DNA of 31,153 nucleotides from Isoetes engelmannii. Taxonomy: Eukaryota; Streptophyta; Lycopodiopsida; Isoetales; Isoetaceae. A program made the translations under genes and the position numbers. The notes under the pieces are model-generated. The model was not told the DNA's origin. It worked only from the letters and a program-made list of their open reading frames with translations, and did not search any database. Below are positions 21,592 to 31,153 of the stretch, in pieces (positions within the stretch are counted from its first letter, which is position 1; each line of letters starts with the position of its first letter). The stretch spans positions 1 through 31,153 of the forward strand of contig JAANSK020292600.1 of NCBI GenBank assembly GCA_011763485.2, given 5' to 3'.

Positions 21592-22038
21592 TCAGAATAC
21601 GTAATAAAAAAGTTGTACTAGCTTTTCACATAGAGCATTACCTCCCCCATATAAGTAGTTTAGCAGTAAATAAAAACTCAGGCCAGTGATTCTATCATGT
21701 GGGGTAATCAGGCACAAAACAGGAAAAAGGATAAACCTTGGCAAAGACTCCCCGAGAATTAATATTGGAATGGGAACAAAAGTTTGAACATTAGGAAATC
21801 TGACCTCAAAGTAGGCATGGAATACCCCATTCCAAAAAAGGCATTGATCGATTGCGGAAACAGGAAGGTCACATTGACGGCACCCAGACAAAACAACAGA
21901 GATAGCAGATGAAGGAGTTACTTCAATAATGCAATGCATGTCTAGTAAGAAATTACTTAAATGCATAAAAGGGGAGCAAATAGTATTCTTATCTCTCTCA
22001 CCACAGATTTTGAGTTCCTGAGTAAAAGATGTTTGCAA
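21592..22038 (-). other. Open frame of unknown meaning
   Basis: A 148-codon open frame upstream of, and on the same strand as, the Ulp1-like fragment. It includes CRQCDLPVSAIDQCLFWNGV and VFHAYFEVRFPNVQTFVPIP. It resembles no family I know and has no clear splice link to the protease. It could be transposon-derived coding or chance. Confidence 0.2.
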
Positions 22039-22044
22039 GATAGA

Positions 22045-22260
22045 TAGATAGTAGTTTTAACGTCACGCCACTAGGCAGCATCCAACTATACATGTGACCA
22101 CACACCACACTACATTGCTTGGTTGGGCCCTGCCCCCAACCACCTTACATTGCATCTGTGGAGATTTGAAACCTAATAGTATCGAGTGCGATTCTGGGCG
22201 GTCTCGAACTCGAGACCACATTGCTAAGGAACTAATGTGTGAAAAGAGTTAGTTGTTTGT
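22045..22260 (-). mobile_element. Candidate tRNA-derived SINE
   Basis: Read on the minus strand, TTAGCAATGTGGTCTCGAGTTCGAGACC contains a good Pol III B box (GAGTTCGAGACC, about 22220-22205). It is followed by about 150 bp of non-coding sequence ending in the simple repeat CTATCTATCTATC (22052-22038 region). Pol III box plus a simple tail is SINE-like. The A box is not clear and no target duplication was found. Confidence 0.4.
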
Positions 22261-22551
22261 AAAAATGGGTACCACTCAAAGAGAGTGCTACCTTCAACAA
22301 GCAACCTTAAAATATTTGTTATAACATCTTTTTCATATTGTCATGGGGGTCTATATGGCATGATAATATATCTTTATTGTAACTATTGTTATATTTTGTC
22401 ATTAATTGTCTTTATTAAAAGTTAAGGTATGACTAGACATGTTAGATATGTTCCAAAAATTATAGAGATGTCGTATTTTTCTCATAAACATTGTTTCTCA
22501 TATGTATAAGAAGGCTTCATTATTTCATTATCGTCTATTAGTATCATTATA

Positions 22552-22849
22552 TTTGACACAATGATATAAAGTAGTTCATACCTCGACATTGTTTAGTTTG
22601 AGGAGGAATCTATTAATGGCAGAAGAAAAAAAAGATTACTTTATCTAATTAATGCATTTTTGTTACCTTAGTATTAGCATTTGTTGTACCATATCAAACT
22701 CATTTGACACGATGATACAAAGTAGTTCATACCTAGACATTGTTTACTTTGAGGAGAAATCTAATAATGGCAGGAGAAAAAAATTTACTTAATCTAATTA
22801 ATGCATTTTTGTTACCTTAGTATCAAAAGTTTCTGTACCATGTCAAACT
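22552..22849. repeat. Two-copy tandem duplication, period 151 bp
   Basis: Unit 1 starts at 22552 (TTTGACACAATGATATAAAG) and unit 2 at 22703 (TTTGACACGATGATACAAAG). They share AGTAGTTCATACCT, ACATTGTTTA, TCTAATTAATGCATTTTTG and TTACCTTAGTAT, and end at TACCATATCAAACT and TACCATGTCAAACT. The units differ by scattered substitutions and small indels. Confidence 0.88.
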
Positions 22850-23864
22850 TAGTTCATAAAACATCCTAAGTTCAGGAACTTTTTTATTGTTCAAAACAGA
22901 TGCAGCAGCGGTGTCCTGGACGGACCTGCTTTTATTTGAAGGTAAAGTTCTTGAAGGATGCTGACTTTCAAGAACCTTGTAAGAGCATTTGAACAATTGC
23001 CGTCAGCCGACATCACGGGATGGCCGGCATAGTCGATGCACTTGCAGCAGTCAAAGGTTTTGCCAAGCAGTGGGGCGGAGAGTCTACAGCAGCAGGTCGA
23101 GCTTTGCTGGACACCTTATGTCAGGACCTTTTCCAGTCTCAGCAGGGACTTCTTCCAGGAATTCATGAACGAAACATTCTGGCATAGATCCAAGCCTTAG
23201 ATAAGGAGCAAATCCAGCAGGCGAAGACAAAGGCAGGTCTGCAGTGGTTTTGTGATGGAGATCGTTGTACATGCTTTTTCTTTCGTGCAGCTAAGAGGCG
23301 TCGTATGACGTCAACCATGTCCGCATTGAGTTTTCCAGATGGCTCGATGCTCACGGAGCCAGCAAAGCTCAAGAAACATCTACACAATCACTTCCAGACC
23401 ACCTTTGTTGAGAGCGTCTCCTCTTTCGGTCAGAAATGCGACATGCAGTTTTGTCCAAGATTTCCCACATCATTTCTGAGGAGCAGCACATTTCAACAGA
23501 GGCGACCGTAACGACTAATGATTTAGGTTCGGCAGTCTTTGAGCTCAAGAAAGGCAAGTGCCCAGGATTGGATGGTATGCCAATCGAGTTCTTTCAGGAA
23601 TACTGGGAATGGTTGGAGACAGATATTTATGATGCTTTTTGTGACTTTCACCGATCTACTACTTTGGATAGAATCCTGAACACAGGTGCCATCTCACTCA
23701 TATTAAGGTTAAGGATCCTTAGACTATTTCAGACTGGTGACCAATCACCCTGTTGTCATCTGTGTATAAGATTTTTGCCAAGGCTTTTGCAGAACGGGTG
23801 AAGGGAATCTTGGCTGAGTCCATCTCTAGAATTCAATCAGGCTTCCTTCCAAAAAGATGCATTC

Positions 23865-24330
23865 AATGTGCAAGCAAAGGGATGCGACTATTGAGCACTG
23901 TTTTTTTCTATGTGATCATCTCCAACCTGTTTGGTCTTGGCTGCTTTCTCTTTTTCATGTGACAGTAACAAGTCGGCAGGTCCTCTTGGCTATTTATTCG
24001 GATACTTGGAACAAGTTGCAAAGCCAGGCGTTTCACTTAGCGTCAAGGTGCTAGTTGTGGTCTATCTGGAAGCGCAGCAATTTGTGTGTCTTTAAGAGCT
24101 TAGACACTTCTGCTGTTGTTGTCCTATAGGATTACCATTGTTCCTTGCTTCCTCCTGCCAAGCGATAGTTGATTTTTGAGATTTGTTTGAATGTGCTATC
24201 TTATGCATAGACCGGGGTCCTACTCAGTGGATCATGATTATCCTCTGAGATCGTATTTCCCCTTGTGCATTTGTATTTGTCTTTCAACTTGGATTTTCAA
24301 TAAAGTTTGGCATCCTTCCAAAAAAAAAAA
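23865..24330 (+). mobile_element. Nested 5'-truncated LINE 3' end
   Basis: The host LINE's RT motif is split exactly: SGFLPKRCI before and LNNVAAAYERIHWA after. The insert reads CFFLCDHLQPVWSWLLSLFH, the end of a zf-RVT module, followed by a 3' UTR with AATAAAG and an A tail from 24320. The target duplication is AAAAAGATGCATTC (23851-23864) and AAAAGGATGCATTC (24331-24344), identical but for one base. This is a textbook short L1 insertion, younger than its host LINE. Confidence 0.9.
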
Positions 24331-26476
24331 AAAAGGATGCATTCTGAATAATGTAGCTGCTGCTTACGAGAGAATCCATTGGGCATGCCGGAAGAACCTT
24401 CCTGTTGTGTATCTCAAGTTTGATTTTGCAAAGGCATACGACAGTGTAAGCTGGGAGTCCATGCGTCTATGTATGCTCAGATTGAAATTTGGATAACAAT
24501 TCACGTCAAACATCATGAAGCTATATGTCTCTGCCCGGGTGACTGTTCTATTCCATGGTGAGCCATCAGAGGTTTTCCCACTTGGTTGTGCTATTCATCA
24601 GGGATGCCCCTTAGCACCAATGCTCTTCATAATTGTTGCGGAGGCCTTGTCACAACTATTTACTGTTGCAACAACAGAGGGGCTCCTCCATGGTCTCGCG
24701 ATGGAGGATGGCACACCGGAAGTTTGTAATCAATGTGCAGATGACACGTTTCTTTTTTTGGTCACTAACGCTGAGAACCTAGAAGCTGCCATATTGCTCT
24801 TGGCTGCATTTTCATTGGCTTCCGGTGTGCTTGTGGGATGGCAGAAGTGTACAACCCTATGGACGTTGGATACTTCGACTCCAACATGTGTTTATGCATA
24901 TCCATGGAAATTGCTTGCTCATGGACAGGCCACCAAGTTTCTAGGGATTCCAGTTGGCATTCATGTTGGTGCTGGAGCTGCATGGGAATAAATTATTAAG
25001 GGTTTGGAGAAGCACTTATTTTGGTGGTCCACCGCAAAGTTGTCTCTTGATGGTCGCATTATAGTGACCAAGCCAATCCTCAGTAGTATCCATGTCTATA
25101 TGGCTTCCTTACTGCTAGCCCCACAGGTCAAAGTACATGAGATCATTGTGATAGTCCGAAACTTTATATGGTCTGGCACCGAGGAAGGTGCTGTGGTTAA
25201 GGTGGCTTTGTCTAAATGCATCATTCCAAAATGGGCATGTGGTCTGGGTATGATGGACTTCTTACTGCAGAGCAAAGTCCTCATCTCAAAATTCATCTGG
25301 AGGCTCTTGAATGGTGAAGATGACTCCTGGTCTATGCCTTCTGAGGCAGTCACTAATCAATGTATCCCTCTAGGAAAAAGGTAGTCAAACCAATCCTACC
25401 ATGGGCATTATTTCATCGTTTGCATCCTTTCCCAAATGTTTCTCCTTTTCTGCATGGATTGTTAGCATCATGGGATGTAGTCAGACAGTTTTTTCGGTCG
25501 TTTCTTTCCATCCTTGCCCTACTAGAGATTCCATGGTGGTGGCCACCACTGCCGCCAGACCTCTCAGTACCTCCACTGGCTGCATCAGTTCATCCCCTTA
25601 CACAGAGACGATGGATCCTTGCAGGTGTCGTCTCTATCCAAGCATGGTATGAAGGCGACCATCTATTGTTTTGGCCTGAATTCCAAGCAAAATTTCTAGT
25701 CTCCCATTGTAACCTCTCATTATGGAAAAATGCCGCAGGGTGGAGATTGATGTTACAGAAAGGATGCCTTGGGGCTGTCATGAAAAAATCCACATAGGCG
25801 AGCACTGTCAGCTCAGTATATCGCCTCCTTTTACCACCAAAACCCCTCCCTCTAGCAAATGCGTGGCACCTGCAAGTTCCGCAGCGCAATTTGGGATGTA
25901 CATGGCGTTGGCTTTTGGATATGTTGCTCCATCCTAAAGTGTCCGTACTTTGGTGGCAGATCATTCATAGATGTTGTGTGTTAACGTTTTCAGACATCTT
26001 TATGATCCTCGCATATCTGCAGTTTGCCACTCTGCCTTTTAGACGTGGAAACTTTTAAGCATTGTTTTTTCTCGTGTCCAGAGGTTCAGCCGGCGTGGCC
26101 TTGGTTACAAGATTTATTTAACAGTGTGTTGGATTGCCAATGCATCCTCTTGGCCTCCTACCCCAATGCATGGCCCCCAGTTCGACAGAGAGCATTCCAT
26201 CTTGGTTCTGGTTGGCTTCTCTGGTCAACATGGGAGCGTCGTAGACATCATATTTTTCATGGTACCTACTCATCTGCTCGCAGTGTTATTGTTGTGGCCC
26301 AAGCTAAGATACTGATGGCTTAGAAAGTGCACAGGAGGTCCACCTACTTGTATGTGCATATGCCACCTGCGAGATTAAAATTCAAAGAAAACCCCCTACA
26401 TACGGTCTCATGTCATTGAAAAAAACCTCTAAATACATTGAAATACCCCTCTAAAAACCCCTCTAATACATTTTTT

Positions 26477-26492
26477 CGTACGTATACGTACG
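26477..26492. repeat. Perfect 16-bp palindrome CGTACGTATACGTACG
   Basis: Perfect self-complementary word between T-rich flanks, inside the 3' UTR region of the LINE at 22903-26797. The surrounding stretch (26380-26560) is rich in CCCCT and AAATAC words and may be a small further insertion. Confidence 0.6.
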
Positions 26493-26768
26493 TTTTTCTG
26501 AATAAAAATTACCCCTTGCACTCTCTATGTTGATACGTCTTTTAAAGGTGAACCCCCCCTTGAGAAAGTGTTCCTCCCTTGACCCAAAGGTGAGCGATTG
26601 CATCTGGATTTAGTACCTTCAAATTGATTCTTATCATTACTCTCGTATTCTGGAGTAAGTACATTGTGCTTCAGGCTCTTGTTCCTGGGCTTCTTCTTGT
26701 GCTTACATAGTTAGATGAGACATGTACACTCTGTAATATTTATAGAACTTTTTGCTTTCGTCCTTCAC

Positions 26769-26801
<33 letters not shown>

Positions 26802-26952
26802 GATGGAGACTCAAAAATGAATAGTTGGTGAAATGGTGAGTCCACAAAAATGCTAGTCATATTGATCATCAAACCTCTTCAAAAATCTTACATAGGGAGT
26901 ACCGAAATAGCAGCACATTTGCAACCAATAGATTTATGTATTTGTATTCGCA

Positions 26953-28448
26953 TTACACACCGCACATAGGTGGACAATGTCCATCTGGTTTTATTGCCTT
27001 ATCACCAGGTTGCCAGTTGGCGGGACAGACCTCAGAAGGATGACTTTGAACATGTTGTATTGCCTGCATACAAGCACCTTTGTTACCGTGAAAGCAGAAA
27101 ACAGAGATATCGATATGCATGTTTCTCATGTATATCATACAAACAAGAATAAACATTAAAATGAACCTGAAGTAGCCTTAGAGCTTCGTCGACACTCCTT
27201 CCAATTGCAAAATTATTTATTGTACCATGCTGAATAATGCCTTGCTTATCAATGATAAACAATCCTCGCAAGGCAATGCCCTAAGAAATAAGCCATTGAT
27301 GTCAAAGGTCGAATCAGTTCAATTTTGTTTTCCATAATATGAAGCGTAGTACCTGTTCAGGAAGCAATACACGAAAAGATTTTGCCACGTTCTTTGTCAA
27401 ATCTGAAACTAGTGGGTAACTTAATTTTCCAAGACCACCAGATTTTCTATCAGTCTGAATCCAAGCAAGATGAGAGAACTGGAAAAAACATTTCATTTTT
27501 AGGTCTACCAAAACCAACAATAGATGCTAATTGTGAGTTGAAAAAAGCTTCTCTAGTAGGCCGCTTAACATCTTAAACAACTGATCAACCTCTATATCTA
27601 CTAACTTTACACTGGCTTTAATGATCTTATAAACGTAAATTAGTTGGTCATTGTAAACGTGACTAATTTTACCCTCTTCTATCCTTGCTATCTACCTTAA
27701 TTCAAAGGCAACAAAACTCACTTTTCCTATGAGCTTTAGACTCTTACATATATGGGATGGCACCCTCCACTTCATTTAACTCCCCCCCCCTCCCTTTCAT
27801 TTTCGTGGAAGAAGCATGTGGAATTGTGCAAATAGTCAAAAGACATCCATTTAATTTTATATCAATTAATCCGTCCGGATCACTAACCACGCTGTCTGTA
27901 GAGATTGCTAAAATTTCAGTATCCAATTTCTGAAACTCAGCATACTTGTCACTGAAAGCAGTTATCTCTGCCAAAAAAACATTAGAAAAAAGGGGATTCT
28001 GAGATATAAAGCTATGTGGTATTTAATTCCTTTCATTATAGCTACTTATTACCTAAATTAGTCTTGTTTCACAAGATATCATATGTTAACTAAGATGACA
28101 TCATCTTTAAAATGTAAAAGAAAGTGGAAAAATTTGTTTCAGTAGGATCCATGATTTGGATCCTGTAGGACCTAGAATTGGAAACACGAACTCCATATGA
28201 CATGATCTTGGTGCTTCCTTTCAAAAAAGCATTCTGAATGCTCCAATTGTGTCTATGAGGCTTAAAAAATAGCCTTCCTTGCTTGGCCTTGGTGGTGGCA
28301 GTGGCGGTGGCCCTTTAAGGTCAAATTTGCATAAGCATAGGTCGTGCGAATCATAGATTTACAATATCAGTTATGCTGGCGAATGTTTTTTAGACATCAT
28401 GTTTTCTATAGATATCGGGTGAATGATGACCAATAATTATTATTATTA

Positions 28449-28479
<31 letters not shown>

Positions 28480-29674
28480 TTTATTTTTTTTTGTGTGGGC
28501 AAGTTATATATATTTTATTAATAATAGTATAAATGGTACAACACCTTATTGAAAGACCCCAAAATGGATCAGATTGGCAGAATTCCAACATTTAAGCTCA
28601 AAACAAAATCCAAAAAGGATGTCATTTCTTCCAGCCAGCAACAAAGAGAGATTTAGTTCCTCCAGTTGAAATCAAGACACACCCAACAACCATCCCCGAT
28701 AAATGCAAGCACAGCAGGGCTAAAGGCATAAGCTTCATGCGGCGTGTTAACTCGTTTGGCTTCATAGACCAACTGATACCTATCCAATATCAAAACATAA
28801 TAGAATAATTATATAAGAAGTGAGTTTAACTCTTTTCTCCATTCCTAAAAGGAATTGGGCGTTTGGGATCTAAAATCTTGGATGAATTGCATGGTTTGTT
28901 CTATTGTTTTTCCTCTATGCGAATGGTATTTCTTTCTTTCGAGAAGAAAGACATGTGCAAAAGCATTTACATACCTTTGTAGCCTTTTTAATCAACAGTA
29001 AAATCAGAATTTTATACGCATATTTTTGGGTGTTTACTACACCCCATGCATTCAGACTGAGTGCTCAAGTAACTGAATGCTTTTTATAAACTAAAATAGT
29101 ATACCTGTTGGACAAACAAGCGTAAAGTCCAATGGATAAAAGAAGATGATCACGTACTTCTTGCCGATATAACTCGAGAGCTTAACCTATATGACGTAAC
29201 TATCAAAATATTAAAAAGAGTGAATATCTGCAATTTAAAAGTTGATATAATTGTATGTGCTAATCCTTCACTAAAGCAAACTGTTGCAGGAACTTGTAAG
29301 CGCGTTCTATCTGTGGAAGGCTGTAAAGCTTACAAAGGTTTAAGATGGCATTGAACAAAGTCTACGATATATGTTGTATATGTGTCTTATTTATGTGTTG
29401 AATAGCAACGAGGTATTAACTCGAAACAGTTTAGCCTCTCTTACTTGTATATGTATTGTCATAGTGAATGGTGAATAACATATTGCATATATGTTATACG
29501 CATCATAGCCAATAGTGAAATAAAGTTTAATTAATTTGCGTAACATCTAGTCTTTAGCTTAGCTAGGTTATTCGCAATATCTACCTTCACAAACTCTTCA
29601 TTGTATATAGCCTCAGCTTCAAAATCCGGAGCTAAATATCCTATCAAAGAGCGTATCTCTGGAGAACGTACATC
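26953..29674 (-). CDS. BAS1: 2-Cys peroxiredoxin, plastid type (5' exon not found)
   Basis: This enzyme reduces peroxides in chloroplasts using thioredoxin/NTRC electrons. Exons in transcript order: 29674-29585, 29186-29105, 27967-27888, 27478-27353, 27280-27167, 27063-26953. All introns are GT-AG and phases agree; about 200 aa are visible. Motifs in order: [38 protein letters not shown] (peroxidatic Cys), [28 protein letters not shown] (active-site Arg, GGLG loop), [18 protein letters not shown] and [17 protein letters not shown] (resolving Cys). The family normally ends in KEYF-type sequence. Here the protein ends [12 protein letters not shown], with two extra Cys and no YF motif. FTL replaces the usual FTF, and SFRVL replaces SFGVL. 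The transit-peptide exon should lie on the minus strand above 29674. I could not find it, so the gene may be interrupted or start outside the window. Confidence 0.88.
28432..28492. repeat. Compound microsatellite (ATT)n-(ATTT)n-Tn
   Basis: About ten ATT units pass into about five ATTT units and a T run, inside a peroxiredoxin intron (27968-29104). It is best read, on the minus strand, as the expanded A-rich tail of the retroposon-like sequence beside it. Confidence 0.85.
28486..28790 (-). mobile_element. Probable 3' end of a retroposon (LINE tail) in the intron
   Basis: Read on the minus strand, the coding-like [20 protein letters not shown] and [10 protein letters not shown] are followed by a UTR ending AATAAAATATATATAACTTG, then CCCACAC and the A-rich microsatellite. 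A decayed C-terminal ORF, a UTR and a 3' A tail fit a 5'-truncated LINE. No RT core or clear target duplication is present, so the family is not certain. Confidence 0.45.
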
Positions 29675-29889
29675 CTAAAAGGAAACATTTGTAAATGTCA
29701 TGTTATTGGCACATATGCATGTGCAATATATGTTACAAGATCAGTGAAATATGAAGCTTTTTATCTTAGGCATATAGTCATTTATTTCTAAGCTAAGATT
29801 AAAAACTGGTAGAGGATATAGCTAAACAACTAGAAAACTTGCGATCTCAAATTGGACCTCACACATTTGTGTTTAATTAAGGAATTGCT

Positions 29890-30005
29890 GGCTCAAATGG
29901 CTAATAAGTTTCTTTGGAACATATTGTCCCCCCTTCTCAAGAGAAAGTTCGTGTCTTAAACCTTTAGTCTACCAGATAAGCACCATCATGCTACACCCTG
30001 AAATT
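29890..30005 (+). mobile_element. Candidate tRNA-derived SINE (decayed)
   Basis: TGGCTCAAATGGCTAATAAG resembles a Pol III A box. AGTTCGTGTCTTAAACC, about 50 bp further, resembles a degenerate B box (GGTTCGANNCC). The order and spacing match the head of plant tRNA-derived SINEs. The tail is not defined. It lies upstream of the first peroxiredoxin exon found, probably in an intron. Confidence 0.35.
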
Positions 30006-30530
30006 CCATAGAATATAAACAAGATGTTGACGCATCGAGAGATTTCCCTTTTTAAGATGTTAGTTTACCCTTTGCCCACAAGCTAAAAATAGTTATAATG
30101 AAGCCACCTCCTAAAAATTTCAAATGGTATCAAACGAATGTGCAAGCAACAGAATGGTCAAATTTGTTGACGAGTCTATCCCTGATCAAATGTTACAGTA
30201 AAGTTTTATCGTTATATATATTCGTTGTGAGTTCATGAGAAATAGATATGCTTGGTTCCATATAATGAATAGTCTTTAAGTTACTTTACGACAGTTTCCC
30301 TAGTGATGTGCCATCCAAATGGAAGGTTGGTTATACATACACTTGGCAATGCTCTTAGGTGTCATCCAAATGGAGGGTTAGACATGCACTTGGTAATGTT
30401 ATTATTGTACAAAACGATGCACAAAAATAACATTGGGCATTTTTGTGGACAAAAGATTGATGTGTTTCTGTGGCAACTACAATAGCAAGTTGATTTACTT
30501 TTTTAAAGGTAGCACTTTTGATATAATGAT

Positions 30531-30675
30531 TTCATAGTATAGTTGGTTATCACGTTAGTTTTACACACTAAAGATTTCCAGTTTATCTTTGCTATTCTGC
30601 TTTTGATTATTAATCTCATAGTGTAGTTGGTTATCATGTTAGTTTTACACTAAAGTTTTCCATTCTATTTCATGC
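30531..30675 (+). repeat. Two tandem tRNA-Val-like modules
   Basis: ATAGTATAGTTGGTTATCAC with GTTAGTTTTACACACTAAAG (copy 1, from about 30534) recurs as ATAGTGTAGTTGGTTATCAT with GTTAGTTTTACACTAAAG (copy 2, from about 30618). GTGTAGTTGGTTATCACGTT is the D-arm/A-box region of plant tRNA-Val. The following arm carries a loop TTTTACAC with a Val-type UAC anticodon. Neither copy keeps a clean acceptor stem or T arm, so they are relics rather than working tRNA genes. A primer-binding-site-like sequence follows directly. Confidence 0.6.
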
Positions 30676-31153
30676 ATTCATAACAACTAGTATTAGAGCC
30701 GCGCTCTAATTCAAAAGCATGTTCAATAATAAGCTTTAACATGATCTGGCAAACCTCTTTAACATTTTGGACAGTCAATAGCAACAAGCCCTGAGAACTG
30801 CAATTTCATATACTTGTCCAGGCTATGGATAAGTATCTCACAAATGTTGCAAGGATTTTTAGTGGCAGGAGAGAAAGAAGATGATTCTTTAACTAAGGCA
30901 TCGAAGGAATTCAAGAGAGCTTTTGAAAATCATAAGTTACCGGCAAGCTATATTACAGATCTTAGAGGGAATGAAATTTATTTAAGCAGGAGGAATGAAG
31001 AGTCTATGTATCAGTATACTAGTAAGTTCAGCTATTTATTAACGCAAATGGAAGGCCTAAGTGATAAGGAGCTAACCTACTAGTTTTCAAAACACTATAA
31101 TGGCCTCGTAGCTCCAAACAACTAAAATGTCGAAGGAAAGCTTCAAATAAGGT
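30531..31153 (+). mobile_element. LTR retroelement fossil: LTR end, primer-binding site, gag-like region
   Basis: TAGTATTAGAGCC (30688-30700) matches the initiator-Met tRNA primer-binding site TGGTATCAGAGCC at 11 of 13 bases, so the tRNA-like region before it would be the end of a 5' LTR. Downstream, a gag-like region from about 30814 includes FKRAFENHKLPASYI, SRRNEESMYQYTSKFSYLL and MEGLSDKELTY, the spacing typical of Retrotrans_gag domains (Ty3/Gypsy more likely than Copia). The element continues beyond the window. The visible part is broken and looks old. Confidence 0.55.

Larger units (their letters stand above)
22903..26797 (+). mobile_element. 5'-truncated L1-type LINE with nested LINE insertion
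   Basis: The element begins inside ORF2, just upstream of VKFLKDADFQEP, which aligns with LNTRLLGDADF of the LINE at 14371-17790. Next are GMAGIVDALAAVKGFAK, the RT region (GKCPGLDGMPIEFFQEYWEW, RIQSGFLPKR, then after the nested insertion LNNVAAAYERIHWA, FDFAKAYDSVSWES, GCPLAPMLFII, CADDTFLFLV, KFLGIPVG), and a zf-RVT end (TFKHCFFSCPEVQPAWPWL). Several stops and frame changes make it dead. The 3' UTR runs from about 26325 to a 29-base A run (26769-26797). AAAACAGATG before the start (22893-22902) and A's plus GGCAGATG after the tail suggest a target duplication. The family makes RNA-primed DNA copies of itself, usually 5' truncated as here. It ends about 155 bp beyond the stop of the opposite-strand peroxiredoxin. 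Confidence 0.88.

Noticed and set aside
22552-22849. CRISPR-like array
   Set aside because: Only two long diverged units in tandem with no spacers, in a plant nuclear context.
30531-30675. Functional tRNA-Val genes
   Set aside because: Only the D-arm and anticodon-arm parts are recognisable; there is no closing acceptor stem or proper T arm in either copy.

Overview
The window looks like nuclear DNA of a land plant. It is AT-rich and intron-rich and full of decayed transposons. It carries two conserved plant genes of sulfur and redox metabolism: a serine O-acetyltransferase on the + strand and a typical 2-Cys peroxiredoxin on the - strand. The L1-type LINEs have the plant RT plus zf-RVT layout, and there are Helitron remnants, a Mutator-type foldback MITE and LTR fossils. 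I cannot name the species. Nothing prokaryotic (operons, CRISPR, Shine-Dalgarno-driven genes) is present.

Layout. 1-2102: fossil of an LTR retroelement on the - strand, with a 431-bp near-perfect foldback MITE nested in it (260-690, 10-bp target duplication). 2103-4377: intergenic, no recognised gene. 4720-9926: a nine-exon serine acetyltransferase gene; every intron is GT-AG and all phases agree, giving 498 aa with an unusually long N-terminal region. 9927-11460: 3' flank. 11460-17790: a Helitron and an L1 LINE tangled together. The order and orientation of the pieces fit one inversion of about 1.4 kb (about 12981-14370). 17795-22040: low-density sequence with an Ulp1/C48-like protease fragment (-), exons of an unidentified gene (-), an unidentified frameshifted ORF (+) and short tandem repeats. 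22045-22850: a SINE candidate and a 151-bp tandem duplication. 22903-26797: a 5'-truncated L1 LINE (+) with a 29-base A tail, itself interrupted by a 466-bp 5'-truncated LINE with a clear target duplication. 26953-29674: six exons of a plastid-type 2-Cys peroxiredoxin (-); the transit-peptide exon is not found. 29890-31153: a second SINE candidate, two tRNA-Val-like modules, a primer-binding-site-like sequence and a gag-like fossil.

The two host genes are unlinked in mechanism but both belong to thiol metabolism: one makes O-acetylserine for cysteine synthesis, the other reduces peroxides with cysteine thiols. I found no convincing undescribed multi-gene system. The most interesting points are the inversion that links the broken Helitron and LINE, the peroxiredoxin C-terminus without a YF motif, the acetyltransferase tail ending in Gly-Ile with a long N-terminal extension, and tRNA-Val-like modules abutting a primer-binding site.
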